Shown piece by piece: positions 53,353 through 61,166 of a DNA stretch of 64,000 nt (the stretch's first letter is position 1; every line of letters begins with the position of its first letter). Source of the stretch: Anaerostipes caccae L1-92 (lineage in GTDB: Bacteria > Bacillota > Clostridia > Lachnospirales > Lachnospiraceae). Under the pieces are notes generated by a model. The model searched no databases. It had not been told where the DNA came from and was given only the letters and a program-made list of their open reading frames with translations. Position numbers and translations under genes: made by a program. The stretch spans positions 3,071,001 to 3,135,000 of the forward strand of contig NZ_AP023027.1 in NCBI RefSeq assembly GCF_014467075.1, in the 5' to 3' direction.

Positions 53353-54172
53353 ATGTCTGGCATTCAGGGCAGAAATATACTGTACCTCCCAGATAAGCAG
53401 CCTTTGTAATCTCTCCGCCGCACTTCGGACATCCGTCTTTATATGTGTTCTTGGAGAGTTTCGTCTTATAGCCCCCGGGATTACCCCAGAGATCCTTCTC
53501 TGTATCTCTTCCTCTGAGACGCACCATTTCAGACAATACTTCTTTTATACTCACAAAAAGGAGTTCCTTTTCATGTTCTGTAAAACTGCCGATCTTTTTC
53601 TTTGGATGAATTCCCGCTTCAAACAGGATATCCTGAAGGACACCGTTTCCCAGCCCCGGTATCCGTTGTTTTGTAGCAAGAAAAGCCTTTGCGCTCAAGT
53701 TCGGTTTGGCTGAATCCAGAAGCCCGAAAAAATAGGTATGGTCAAACTCCGGTGAGATGGGCGATATGCTGTTTTTACTTACAATATAATATTCATTGTC
53801 ATAACTTCCGTCTGCACATGCAATGCTCCCATACATCGCTACTGTAAAAACAAGAACAGTTCCGTCCGAGAAGTCGATCCTAAGCTGATACTTTCCGGGT
53901 ATGTTATCCCCTTCCCCGAAGATCCTTACATTCACACCGTCATTGAAACAAACTCTTAGATCTCCTTCAAAAATAATCTCGGCAAAGATCCCGAACCCCT
54001 GTGCATCGACCACCTTCCTTCCACTCAGCATATCGTCATAAGATGACGCTTCCCCGTTAAACCAGCAGAACTTGTGCGGAGAAGACGGCGGCCAGACTTT
54101 CTCTGCCCTCTTTCCTTTGAGTTCACTCTTCAATTCATCTGCCCTTGCCAGAGCTTCCGGTAATTCTATCAT
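53351..54172 (-). CDS. Fpg/Nei-like DNA glycosylase homologue lacking the catalytic proline
   Basis: 273 aa. Resembles formamidopyrimidine-DNA glycosylase: N-terminal ELPEA, central helix-two-turn-helix around KQRIPGLGNGVLQDILFEAG, and a C-terminal zinc finger CPKCGG...CPEC. The residue after the initiator Met is Ile rather than the invariant Pro (normal MPELPE), whose amine forms the Schiff base. A linked lyase mechanism would therefore be lost or changed. ATG follows AAAAAGGAGGTGCAGGAAAA. No sign of frameshift, so it is an intact divergent paralogue, possibly with a sensing or altered repair role. Confidence 0.82.
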   Translation of the reverse strand: MIELPEALARADELKSELKGKRAEKVWPPSSPHKFCWFNGEASSYDDMLSGRKVVDAQGFGIFAEIIFEGDLRVCFNDGVNVRIFGEGDNIPGKYQLRIDFSDGTVLVFTVAMYGSIACADGSYDNEYYIVSKNSISPISPEFDHTYFFGLLDSAKPNLSAKAFLATKQRIPGLGNGVLQDILFEAGIHPKKKIGSFTEHEKELLFVSIKEVLSEMVRLRGRDTEKDLWGNPGGYKTKLSKNTYKDGCPKCGGEITKAAYLGGTVYFCPECQT

Positions 54173-54339
54173 TTTTCCTGCACCTCCTTTTTCATATACT
54201 GTACAGTTTTAATAATATTTTAACACACGGAGAGAAAACAGAGTCCAGTTATTTTTTCTGCGGCATATATTACCTTTTTATTTATGCTGTTCCATATGGG
54301 ATAATGATTCTGTCACATTTTGCAGAAGGAGGGAGAGAA

Positions 54340-54945
54340 ATGGATTATGGATATGTCAGGGTATCGTCCAAAGATCAGAATGTGGAACGGCAGCTCGCAG
54401 TGATGAAGGACCTGAAAATACCTAAACAAAACATTTTTATTGACCGGCAGTCGGGAAAGGATTTTAACCGTCCTCTTTATAAGAAACTGCTAAGAAAGCT
54501 GCGGCCGGGAGATACTCTTTTTGTAAAGTCCATTGACCGCCTGGGCAGGAACTATGAAGAGATTATCGAAGAGTGGCGTACTATTACCAAACACAAGAAG
54601 GCCGACATCGTTGTCACTGACCTTCCGCTGCTGGATACCCGCGGTAAAAATGCTCTGGACCTAACAGGTGTCTTTATATCGGATCTGGTGCTGCAGATCC
54701 TTTCTTACGTTGCACAGACAGAACGGGAACAGATCAGAAAACGGCAGGCCGAGGGGATTGCCGTAGCCAAAGCCAGAGGCGTCAGTTTTGGACGTCCTCC
54801 CAAAGAAATACCAAAGGAGTTTGACCGCATTTATACACTCTGGAAGGCAGAAAAAATAAGCGGCCGGGAATCTGCTAAACAACTCGGAACCACTCACAAC
54901 ACATTTTTTAAATGGGTCCGGCAGGCAGAAGAAGGCCGCTCATAA
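54340..54945 (+). CDS. Serine recombinase, invertase/resolvase family
   Basis: 201-aa site-specific recombinase. The catalytic domain starts GYVRVSSKDQNVERQ (nucleophile Ser at residue 9 or 10), with KSIDRLGRNY and the dimer helix DLVLQILSYVAQTEREQIRKR; the C-terminal Hin-type HTH is FGRPPKEIPKEF...SGRESAKQLGTTHNTFFKWV. ATG follows AGAAGGAGGGAGAGAA. Small size fits DNA invertases and resolvases rather than large phage integrases. No transposon genes are around. A pair of inverted crossover-like sites begins 12 bp after its stop, ahead of a GGDEF gene. Confidence 0.9.
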   Translation: MDYGYVRVSSKDQNVERQLAVMKDLKIPKQNIFIDRQSGKDFNRPLYKKLLRKLRPGDTLFVKSIDRLGRNYEEIIEEWRTITKHKKADIVVTDLPLLDTRGKNALDLTGVFISDLVLQILSYVAQTEREQIRKRQAEGIAVAKARGVSFGRPPKEIPKEFDRIYTLWKAEKISGRESAKQLGTTHNTFFKWVRQAEEGRS

Positions 54946-54957
54946 ACACAGAAATGT

Positions 54958-55120
54958 GGTAAAAAAAGTAGACTTTTTTACCCGTTTGTTTTTTATAGTA
55001 TCCGGATCATCCCGTAAAAAAATAAATGCGGAACAATCTTTGAATCCGGTACGTTTGCTGTCTCGGATTCACTCTATAAAAATAATATCATTAACGACGA
55101 AAAAAGTCTACATTTCTGCC
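54958..55120. repeat. Candidate invertible segment with inverted crossover-like sites
   Basis: Left site (54958-54982) reads GGTAAAAAAAGT-AG-ACTTTTTTACC; right site (55096-55120) reads GACGAAAAAAGT-CT-ACATTTCTGCC. Each is an imperfect palindrome around a 2-bp core, and the cores AG and CT are the inverted equivalents. GTAGACTTTTTT at left is a perfect inverted copy of AAAAAAGTCTAC at right. The 138-bp segment holds, on the minus strand, a promoter-like TTTTTA-17-TATAAA pointing away from the GGDEF gene. Alternative: left site alone as recombinase terminator and chance A/T similarity. Confidence 0.5.
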
Positions 55121-55157
55121 CATTTCATGGCTGGTAATGTATGGAAGGTCGGAGTGA

Positions 55158-56090
55158 ATGAAAAACTTGAAATCTGCAGAGGAGTTTTGCCGCTTTCTCT
55201 GGCATAGTTATCTCATAGACAATAAGAAAGAGGGAATTGACAAATTTCTGGATCTTCGTATGACAGAGATTGGCACAGGCCTCGGAGAATTTTGTCAAAG
55301 TTCCCTTGAGTTTCTCAAAACCTTTGGAGCTCCCCGTGCTGAACATACTTTTTTAATTGACAAAGAATGGTATGAATCTTCCTGCCTGCGCGAGAATCTT
55401 TTTCTCATAACCGGCGAAATTAAACTCAGCAGGAGGAACAGCGGAACAAATCTGCCGTCTGTCCATCTTCGTTTCAGCATGATTACGGAGTATTCGGACA
55501 GTGGATGGCAGCTACTTCATCTTCACCGCTCTGTACCGGATTTCAGCCGTATAGACAAAAAGACCATTTATTATTCCCAATTTGACTATCTGACCGGACT
55601 GATGAGCCGCCGCTGCATGGAGGATCATATCGATAAGCAGATGAAGCAAAGACCTTCAGGCGTCCTGATTGCCATGGATATTGATAACTTTAAGATCTAC
55701 AACGACCAGTACGGTCATCCTTTTGGAGACAAGATACTGGTATCCCTCGCCAAGAGTCTTCAAAAAACTTTTCCAAAAGCAGTCAACGGAAGGATAGGCG
55801 GTGATGAGTTTATTACTTATATATCCTGTCTTTCTATACATAAACACAGACTTGAAGAATTACTGGCACTGTTTTTTGAGAACTGGAACTCCCGCCAGGA
55901 GGACTTGAACCTTGACGGCAATGTATGTGTCTCTGTGGGAATCGGTTTTTATCCTGAGCACGGAAAAGACTTTCAAACTCTATGGTCCAATACTGACAAG
56001 GCACTGTACTCTGCGAAAAATAATGAGAACAATCACGTCTGCTATTGTTCTGAACTTTCTGCTTTGAAGAACAAAGCAGGCAAGCTTTGA
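55158..56090 (+). CDS. Diguanylate cyclase with NTF2-like N-terminal domain
   Basis: 310 aa. Residues about 5-135 look like a SnoaL/NTF2-like sensor domain (VHLRFSMITEYSDSGWQLL, LHLHRSVPDF); a C-terminal GGDEF domain (about 145-300) has an intact NGRIGGDEFITYI active site. The inhibitory RxxD five residues before GGDEF is absent (FPKA in its place), so product feedback may be weak. No membrane segment. ATG follows GGAAGGTCGGAGTGA. The nearest upstream feature is the putative invertible segment, which could carry the promoter. Confidence 0.9.
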   Translation: MKNLKSAEEFCRFLWHSYLIDNKKEGIDKFLDLRMTEIGTGLGEFCQSSLEFLKTFGAPRAEHTFLIDKEWYESSCLRENLFLITGEIKLSRRNSGTNLPSVHLRFSMITEYSDSGWQLLHLHRSVPDFSRIDKKTIYYSQFDYLTGLMSRRCMEDHIDKQMKQRPSGVLIAMDIDNFKIYNDQYGHPFGDKILVSLAKSLQKTFPKAVNGRIGGDEFITYISCLSIHKHRLEELLALFFENWNSRQEDLNLDGNVCVSVGIGFYPEHGKDFQTLWSNTDKALYSAKNNENNHVCYCSELSALKNKAGKL

Positions 56091-56124
56091 GGAGCTTGAC
56101 AGCTTTGCAGCTTTCCTATGGAAT

Positions 56125-56168
56125 GAAAAAGGGCCTGGGATCTTCTCCTATGAGAAAATCCCAGGCCC
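56125..56168 (-). terminator. Terminator of the SDR gene
   Basis: GGGCCTGGGAT pairs perfectly with ATCCCAGGCCC over 11 bp and is followed by a U tract on the minus strand; lies between convergent genes. Confidence 0.85.
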
Positions 56169-56177
56169 ATATAATTC

Positions 56178-56942
56178 TTAGAGGTTTGCGCCGTAATCCA
56201 GCACGATACACTGTCCGGTAACAGGAGCAGATTCATCACTGGCCAAAAATAAGATTGAGTTTGCCACGTCTTCTGCTGAGCATGCTGGAAGCCTTAGATC
56301 AGAATGCACAGCCATGGCCCCCATCATATCCGGGTCCATAGAATCCATCGTCTGTCCGGCTGTCATCGGAGTCTTGATCATGCCCGGACAAATGGCATTG
56401 CACCGAACCCCGTCTTTTGCACACCGCATAGCCGTGTGTTTGGTAATACCCAGGCCTGCCGCCTTGGAAGCCACGTAGGCAGCTCCTCCGCCCCCGTTCA
56501 CTCCTGCAATGCTGTCCACATTGACGATAGATCCGCTCTTATTTTTCAGCATGATTTCCAGCGCTGCACGGATAAAATACATCGTTCCCTTTGTGTTGAT
56601 GTCAATGATTCTGTCGATCTCGCTGTCCGCTACTTTATCGATGGGAAGCAGACCTTCGTCCAGCACCCCGGCATTATTCACCAGAATATCCAACGTACCG
56701 AAATGCTCTGCGGCTGCTTCTACGATTCTTTTGCCGTCTCCCGGGACAGAAATATCGCCCTGCAGTGCCAGCACTGTGCCTCCGTCAGCCTCTATATCAG
56801 CAGCCACAGATTCAAGCTTTTCCTTTCTCCGGGCAGTGATAACGACTTTGGCACCTTCCTTTGCAAACCGCTTTGCCGTCTGTTCACCTACGCCGGAATT
56901 CCCACCGGTAATGATTGCAACTTTTCCTTCGAGTCTTCCCAT
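56178..56942 (-). CDS. Short-chain dehydrogenase/reductase
   Basis: 254 aa. Cofactor motif ITGGNSGVGEQTAKRFAKEG, NNAG, catalytic Ser in GSIVNVDSIAG, YVASKAAG with Tyr/Lys, and C-terminal PVTGQCIVLDYG. ATG at 56942 follows AAGGAGGTAGCAGT; the longer frame overlaps the DtxR gene end. Substrate unknown (glucose/hydroxysteroid/3-oxoacyl type all possible). Confidence 0.9.
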   Translation of the reverse strand: MGRLEGKVAIITGGNSGVGEQTAKRFAKEGAKVVITARRKEKLESVAADIEADGGTVLALQGDISVPGDGKRIVEAAAEHFGTLDILVNNAGVLDEGLLPIDKVADSEIDRIIDINTKGTMYFIRAALEIMLKNKSGSIVNVDSIAGVNGGGGAAYVASKAAGLGITKHTAMRCAKDGVRCNAICPGMIKTPMTAGQTMDSMDPDMMGAMAVHSDLRLPACSAEDVANSILFLASDESAPVTGQCIVLDYGANL

Positions 56943-57001
56943 ACTGCTACCTCCTTGCACAGCTGTTTGTCTTATCTTCCTCTTAATTATACACCCTTTC
57001 T

Positions 57002-57373
57002 TCAGCATATACCATTTTCATTTAAAAACATTTTAATTCCCTGAAAAGTCTGGGCGCTCAGAACATGTTCACACCGGCATGCATCTTCCTCGGCCACATG
57101 TTCCGGCACTCCCGCAATCTGAACAAAAAGCGAAGTCAGCGTCCTGTGTCTCTCGTAGATCGACTCGGCCTTTTTAAGCCCTTCGGAGGTAAGGGATATA
57201 TATCCTTTTGCATCCACGAGAATATACCCCCCTTTTTTCAAAATCCCGACCGCACGGCTGACGCTTGGCTTGCTGTAATTTAATTTTCTGGCGATATCGA
57301 TAGAGCGCACCTGCCCTAATTCCTGTTTTAACATTAAGATAGCTTCCAGATAATTTTCCCTTGATTCCAGCAT
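57002..57373 (-). CDS. DtxR/IdeR-type metal-dependent repressor
   Basis: 123 aa, truncated relative to DtxR (which adds an SH3-like domain): winged HTH (VRSIDIARKLNYSKPSVSRAVGIL) plus dimerisation domain. The metal site segment AEEDACRCEHVLS mirrors DtxR ACRWEHVMS with Cys, Glu and His ligands, so iron is more likely than manganese. It lies between the SufB-like and SDR genes in one minus-strand run; iron-dependent control of the Fe-S assembly genes is the natural inference. Confidence 0.87.
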   Translation of the reverse strand: MLESRENYLEAILMLKQELGQVRSIDIARKLNYSKPSVSRAVGILKKGGYILVDAKGYISLTSEGLKKAESIYERHRTLTSLFVQIAGVPEHVAEEDACRCEHVLSAQTFQGIKMFLNENGIC

Positions 57374-57413
57374 CCTGATACTCCCCCTTATTCTCCCCCT
57401 GTTGTTTTAAAGA

Positions 57414-58337
57414 TTATTTTAAAAAGTCCTCTATAATCACTGCTTCTGCCTCTTCTCCAGTCATTCCAAAAGTGCGCAGTTTGATGAGCTGATCATTATT
57501 GATACGCCCGATGGCTGCCTCGTGTATAATCTGGGCATCCACATGGTTTGCGTTGATCTCAGGAATAGAACTGATCTTTGCATCATCCATGATAATAGAA
57601 TCACACTGCACGTGTGCGTGGCACAGCGCATTTCCGATGGCTTTCGGATGAAAGACCTGGGTAGATGTGTCTTTGGCGACAGACCGGGATATGATCTGTG
57701 CAGAACTCTCCTCCCCGTTTAACTGTACATCCATGTTTGATATTGCCTGCTGGTTTCCATGTGTCATAAGTTTTTCCATTACATAGAGTTTGGACCCTGC
57801 CCCCATCTCCACATGTGTCTCCCGTATCGTCGAATCAACCCCTTTGATCTGAGTCGTATCCAGCGTAAAAACAGAATCTTCCTCCACATATATTTTCGTG
57901 ACAGGATTTAAAACCCTGCCTCCGGTTCCTTTTCCTTCCCCGTAATGGCGCTCCTCATACCGTACATTGGCATGGCTGCCCACATGGAATGCATGTATGC
58001 CGTCATGCCTGCTCTCCTCGTCCCCGTCATTGTGAATGCCGCATCCTGCCACAATAAGAACATCTGCACCATCCTCGATATAAAAGTCATTATAAACCAC
58101 ATCTGTGATGCCGGAAGCAGAAACAACCACCGGTATATGCACCGCCTCACCTTTTGTCTTCCCGCTGATAAAGATATCAATCCCGGGCTTGTCCTGCTTC
58201 TTTACGATGCGGACATTCTCACTGTCGCCGTGACATACTGCCTGTCCGTTCTGACGCAGGTTATAAGCACCTTTCTGTACAAACCCCTGGCCGTCGATAG
58301 CCTCCAGCACTCCGGCCGTTATTTGGTCTAATTTCAT
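57414..58337 (-). CDS. SufB/SufD-like Fe-S scaffold (SmsB-type)
   Basis: 307 aa, shorter than SufB (about 480), built of the beta-helix core. Segments: VHIPVVVSASGITDVVYNDF, GCGIHNDGDEESRHDGIHAFHVGS, FTLDTTQIKGVDSTIRETHV, ALCHAHVQCDSIIMDDAKIS, QIIHEAAIGRINNDQLIKLR. With the preceding SufC-like ATPase (12-bp gap) this is the two-gene minimal SUF/SMS arrangement described in archaea and anaerobes. No SufS, SufU or SufD accompanies it. Confidence 0.87.
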   Translation of the reverse strand: MKLDQITAGVLEAIDGQGFVQKGAYNLRQNGQAVCHGDSENVRIVKKQDKPGIDIFISGKTKGEAVHIPVVVSASGITDVVYNDFYIEDGADVLIVAGCGIHNDGDEESRHDGIHAFHVGSHANVRYEERHYGEGKGTGGRVLNPVTKIYVEEDSVFTLDTTQIKGVDSTIRETHVEMGAGSKLYVMEKLMTHGNQQAISNMDVQLNGEESSAQIISRSVAKDTSTQVFHPKAIGNALCHAHVQCDSIIMDDAKISSIPEINANHVDAQIIHEAAIGRINNDQLIKLRTFGMTGEEAEAVIIEDFLK

Positions 58338-58349
58338 GTCCTTATCCTC

Positions 58350-59075
58350 CTATTCCTGCATAAAAGCACACTGCTCTTCAGATTCTTCTGCCATGAGATG
58401 AGGATAGACCTCTTCTTTCGTCCCGATCTCTTCTACCCGGCCGTCCCTGATGATCATGATGCGGTCTGCCATCCGGATAATCCTCTCCTGATGGGAAATC
58501 AGAATGAGACTTGCCTTGTTTTCTCTGTGAATCTTTTCAAATTCTTTGATCAGCATGGCAAAACTCCAAAGATCAATTCCTGCCTCCGGTTCATCAAAAA
58601 TACATATTTTATGATCTTTTGCAAATACCGTGGCGATCTCAATCCTCTTCATCTCGCCCCCTGACAAAGTAGCGTCCACTTCCCTGTCTTTATATTCCAT
58701 TCCGCAGAGCCCAACACTGCTCAGCAATTCACAGCACCGCTCGTCCTTCAGTTTCTCCCCTGCCGCGAGAGAGAGAAGCCTGGAAGCCGTCAGCCCTTTA
58801 AATCTTGGAGGCTGCTGGAATGCAAATCCTATGCCTGCTTCTGCCCTCTGGTCTATGGTATAGTCTGTGATATCCTCTCCGTCCAGAGAGATTTTACCTC
58901 CGCTTGCTTTTTCTATCCCCATTAAAATCTTTGCGATGGTGGACTTGCCTCCGCCATTGGGTCCTGTGACAACAAGCATTTCCCCGTCATCTACAGAGAA
59001 ACTCACATCATCCAGTATCTGCACATCTGCACCGTTTTCATTAATCCGGTATGATAAATGTTCTACGTTTAACAT
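58350..59075 (-). CDS. SufC-like ABC ATPase (SmsC-type)
   Basis: 241 aa. Walker A TGPNGGGKSTIAKI, Q-loop FAFQQPPRFKG, signature TLSGGEMKRIEIA, Walker B ICIFDEPEAGID and H-loop ISHQE match SufC rather than transporters; there is no permease partner. It powers the SufB-like scaffold. Start ATG lies after a region with no clear upstream gene, so it heads the smsC-smsB-dtxR-SDR run. Confidence 0.9.
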   Translation of the reverse strand: MLNVEHLSYRINENGADVQILDDVSFSVDDGEMLVVTGPNGGGKSTIAKILMGIEKASGGKISLDGEDITDYTIDQRAEAGIGFAFQQPPRFKGLTASRLLSLAAGEKLKDERCCELLSSVGLCGMEYKDREVDATLSGGEMKRIEIATVFAKDHKICIFDEPEAGIDLWSFAMLIKEFEKIHRENKASLILISHQERIIRMADRIMIIRDGRVEEIGTKEEVYPHLMAEESEEQCAFMQE

Positions 59076-59188
59076 AACTGCCGCCTCTTTTCTTGTCTTT
59101 TGAATTCTATTATATTTATATAACCGTATTTTATCATGTTTTTCAAGTTATTGCGTCCATGTTTTGGAAAAGATTCATTCTCATTTCC

Positions 59189-59776
59189 CTAAAAAGTCCC
59201 TGCCAGCAGTTCTGCCTCTCTCACTGCCTGATCCATGATGAGTCCCACATCATTTCCAATGATATCAAGTCCTTCTGCGGTCACCACATCTGTCCTCTGG
59301 ATTCCAAGCATCCGAAAGACAGAATCAAGGAATTTTCCGGCGTGGTCGTCCTTCTTATTCGGACCCTCAGAATAAATTCCTCCTCTTGTGGAAAAGAATA
59401 TGGCTCTCTTTGCCTTTCCGTAACCTTCTGCGGTTCCGTCCTCCCTGTATCCAAACGTCAGACCTGTGACACAGATCTGTTCAATATAAGCGTGTACGGC
59501 AGCCGGAAATGTTCCTTCCCAGAACGGAGCCGCAAGCACAACGATATCCGCCTCCAGAAATGTCCTGGCCTCATCAAACACCGGATCATCCCAATTCCCC
59601 TGAGCTGCCAGACGGTCCCTCTTTTTTAGTGCCTCACGGTCCAGCGGCAGACAAAGGCCGTTCACCTCTGTGATCTCATATTTCCCTCTCAGACAGTCAA
59701 GAAATCGTCTGGCCATCAGCAATGTCCTGGATTCTTCTCCTCTGATACATCCATTGACAAATAAGATTGATTTCAT
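59189..59776 (-). CDS. Flavodoxin-fold NAD(P)H-dependent oxidoreductase
   Basis: 195 aa. N-terminal FVNGCIRGEESRTLLMARRF and the FMN loops ADIVVLAAPFWEGTFPAAVHAY and IFFSTRGGIYSEGPN match the NAD(P)H:quinone/azoreductase-type flavodoxin-like family. Likely reduces quinones or azo compounds in the cytoplasm. ATG follows AGAAGGAGGAGCGT. Confidence 0.87.
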   Translation of the reverse strand: MKSILFVNGCIRGEESRTLLMARRFLDCLRGKYEITEVNGLCLPLDREALKKRDRLAAQGNWDDPVFDEARTFLEADIVVLAAPFWEGTFPAAVHAYIEQICVTGLTFGYREDGTAEGYGKAKRAIFFSTRGGIYSEGPNKKDDHAGKFLDSVFRMLGIQRTDVVTAEGLDIIGNDVGLIMDQAVREAELLAGTF

Positions 59777-59816
59777 ACGCTCCTCCTTCTATCAAAACAT
59801 TATGAGAACATGAAAA

Positions 59817-59846
59817 AAAATGTGCAGGATTTCTCTTGCACATTTT
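59817..59846 (-). terminator. Terminator of the second NlpC/P60 gene
   Basis: AAAATGTGCA pairs with TGCACATTTT, loop of 10 nt, then a run of U on the minus strand. Confidence 0.85.
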
Positions 59847-59853
59847 GTTTGAT

Positions 59854-60528
59854 CTATTCTCTTACGATTCTCCTCACGGCTACTACTTTTCTGTAGTTGG
59901 CTCTCGGAGAAATCTTAATCCCTGTTTTTCTTGTGCTGGCATGGACGATCTTACCGTTGCCTATGTACATGGCTACATGGCCGCTGTAACAAATCAGATC
60001 TCCAGGCTGCTTGTTTTTATAAGATACCTTTCTGCCCGCTTTTCTGAGGTCCGAAGACGTTCTCGGAAGCTTATATCCGAAGGAACGGTATACTCCTCCG
60101 ACAAAACCAGAGCAGTCGGCACCGCTGTTTAAATTTGTTCCTCCCCATACATATGGGTTTCCTACAAAACGCTGGGCAAAGGCTGCCACTGTCTGTCCTT
60201 TTTCTTCTTGGCTTCCTGACAGTTCAGGAGCATTTGTGTTAATATACACATATTTTTTCAGGACAAATCCTGTCTTGCCTTTGTATGTAACCTTTCTCCA
60301 TTTCCCGCTCGTATAATGAACCTGCACAGGTTCTCCTTTTGAAATTTTACGGATCACCTTCGATTTTTTAGATTTGGACTTTCTCAGTTTTACCCATGAT
60401 TTCCATATCCGTCCGCCGTATGTACCCTGTGCTGCATGAACTTCTTTTTTCGGAGCTGCCAATCCTGATGTAATGATCATAGAAAAGACGAGCAGACATA
60501 TTGCTGTCTTTTTTAATATTGACTTCAT
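59854..60528 (-). CDS. Secreted NlpC/P60 cell-wall endopeptidase with SH3 domain (copy 2)
   Basis: 224-aa paralogue of the protein at 51471-52142. Signal peptide (MKSILKKTAICLLVFSMIIT...) cut near AAP, SH3b-like segment with KLRKSKSKKSKVIRKISKGE and VQVHYTSGKWRKVTYKGKTG, then NlpC/P60 with Cys in NSGADCSGFVGGVY and His in LICYSGHVAMYIGN and KIVHASTRKTG. Both copies share most of the catalytic domain, and both promoters carry WalR-like boxes. They probably have overlapping roles in cell separation or growth. Confidence 0.92.
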   Translation of the reverse strand: MKSILKKTAICLLVFSMIITSGLAAPKKEVHAAQGTYGGRIWKSWVKLRKSKSKKSKVIRKISKGEPVQVHYTSGKWRKVTYKGKTGFVLKKYVYINTNAPELSGSQEEKGQTVAAFAQRFVGNPYVWGGTNLNSGADCSGFVGGVYRSFGYKLPRTSSDLRKAGRKVSYKNKQPGDLICYSGHVAMYIGNGKIVHASTRKTGIKISPRANYRKVVAVRRIVRE

Positions 60529-60575
60529 AAAGATGTTACCTTCCTACTTCGATATTTTATATTAATTTTATGTTT

Positions 60576-60639
60576 ATTACAGTATTGTTACATTTCATTC
60601 ACAGTTATGAATTATACCACAACATTTCTGTAAAGTAAA
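60576..60639 (-). promoter_or_regulatory. Promoter with WalR-like boxes, second NlpC/P60 gene
   Basis: TTTACT (60634-60639) and TATAAT (60611-60616) with a 17-bp spacer on the minus strand. TGTAAC and TGTAAT 5 bp apart (60576-60592) match TGTWAH-N5-TGTWAH, and TGTGAA is one repeat further up (60598-60603). Downstream of the -10, TATAATTCATAA is identical to the first copy. Confidence 0.65.
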
Positions 60640-60708
60640 CCTCTCATCATACAAAATAGGTATTTTTCCGTCATTTTTTCCGAACTTTTATAATAAATAA
60701 TACTGCAC

Positions 60709-60745
60709 AAAAAACCCTTATAAATCAATGATTTATAAGGGTTTT
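60709..60745 (-). terminator. Terminator of the rRNA/tRNA transcript
   Basis: AAAACCCTTATAAATCA pairs with TGATTTATAAGGGTTTT over about 17 bp with a tiny loop and a T6 run on the minus strand, one base past the last tRNA. Confidence 0.9.
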
Positions 60746-60746
60746 A

Positions 60747-60820
60747 CGTGGGCGAGAAGATTCGAACTCCCGACCTTCTGGTCCGTAGCCAGACGCTCTA
60801 TCCAGCTGAGCTACGCCCAC
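60747..60820 (-). tRNA. tRNA-Arg (ACG)
   Basis: Cloverleaf with 7-bp acceptor GTGGGCG/CGCCCAC, anticodon loop CTACGGA and T loop TTCGAAT. Discriminator G; CCA is not encoded. Confidence 0.96.
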
Positions 60821-60856
60821 ATATGAAATTAAGCAGCACTTTTAATAAGTGCTCAA

Positions 60857-60943
60857 TGCCGTTGACCGGAATCGAACCGGTACGGGAGTATAAGTCCCGC
60901 AGGATTTTAAGTCCTGTGCGTCTGCCAGTTCCGCCACAACGGC
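60857..60943 (-). tRNA. tRNA-Leu (TAA)
   Basis: 87-nt class II tRNA with a long variable arm (GCGGGACT..AGTCCCGT region). Acceptor GCCGTTG/CAACGGC, anticodon loop CTTAAAA in stem CAGGA/TCCTG, discriminator A, no encoded CCA. Confidence 0.96.
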
Positions 60944-60967
60944 ATTCTGAGAGAAATTCTCTCAAAA

Positions 60968-61040
60968 TGGGACCAATAGGGCTCGAACCTATGACCCTCT
61001 GCTTGTAAGGCAGATGCTCTCCCAGCTGAGCTATGATCCC
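60968..61040 (-). tRNA. tRNA-Val (TAC)
   Basis: Acceptor GGGATCA/TGGTCCC with one G-U pair, anticodon loop CTTACAA, discriminator A, no encoded CCA. Confidence 0.96.
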
Positions 61041-61073
61041 AAATATAAAAATACTCTTTTTAAATAAAAGAGA

Positions 61074-61147
61074 CGACCCGGATGGGGTTCGAACCCACGA
61101 CCTCCGCCGTGACAGGGCGGCGCTCTAACCAGCTGAGCCACCGGGCC
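61074..61147 (-). tRNA. tRNA-Asp (GTC)
   Basis: Acceptor GGCCCGG/CCGGGTC, anticodon loop CTGTCAC in stem CCGCC/GGCGG, discriminator G, no encoded CCA. Confidence 0.96.
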
Positions 61148-61166
61148 AAAAATAACTGTATACAAA

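Noticed and set aside
54340..54945. Serine recombinase as evidence of a transposon or prophage.
   Set aside because: No transposase, terminal inverted repeats, integrase or phage genes flank it, and neighbours are ordinary chromosomal genes.
54956..55207. An 83-codon plus-strand frame spanning the inverted-repeat region.
   Set aside because: No ribosome binding site, runs into the GGDEF start in another frame, and has no recognisable content; it is taken as noncoding.
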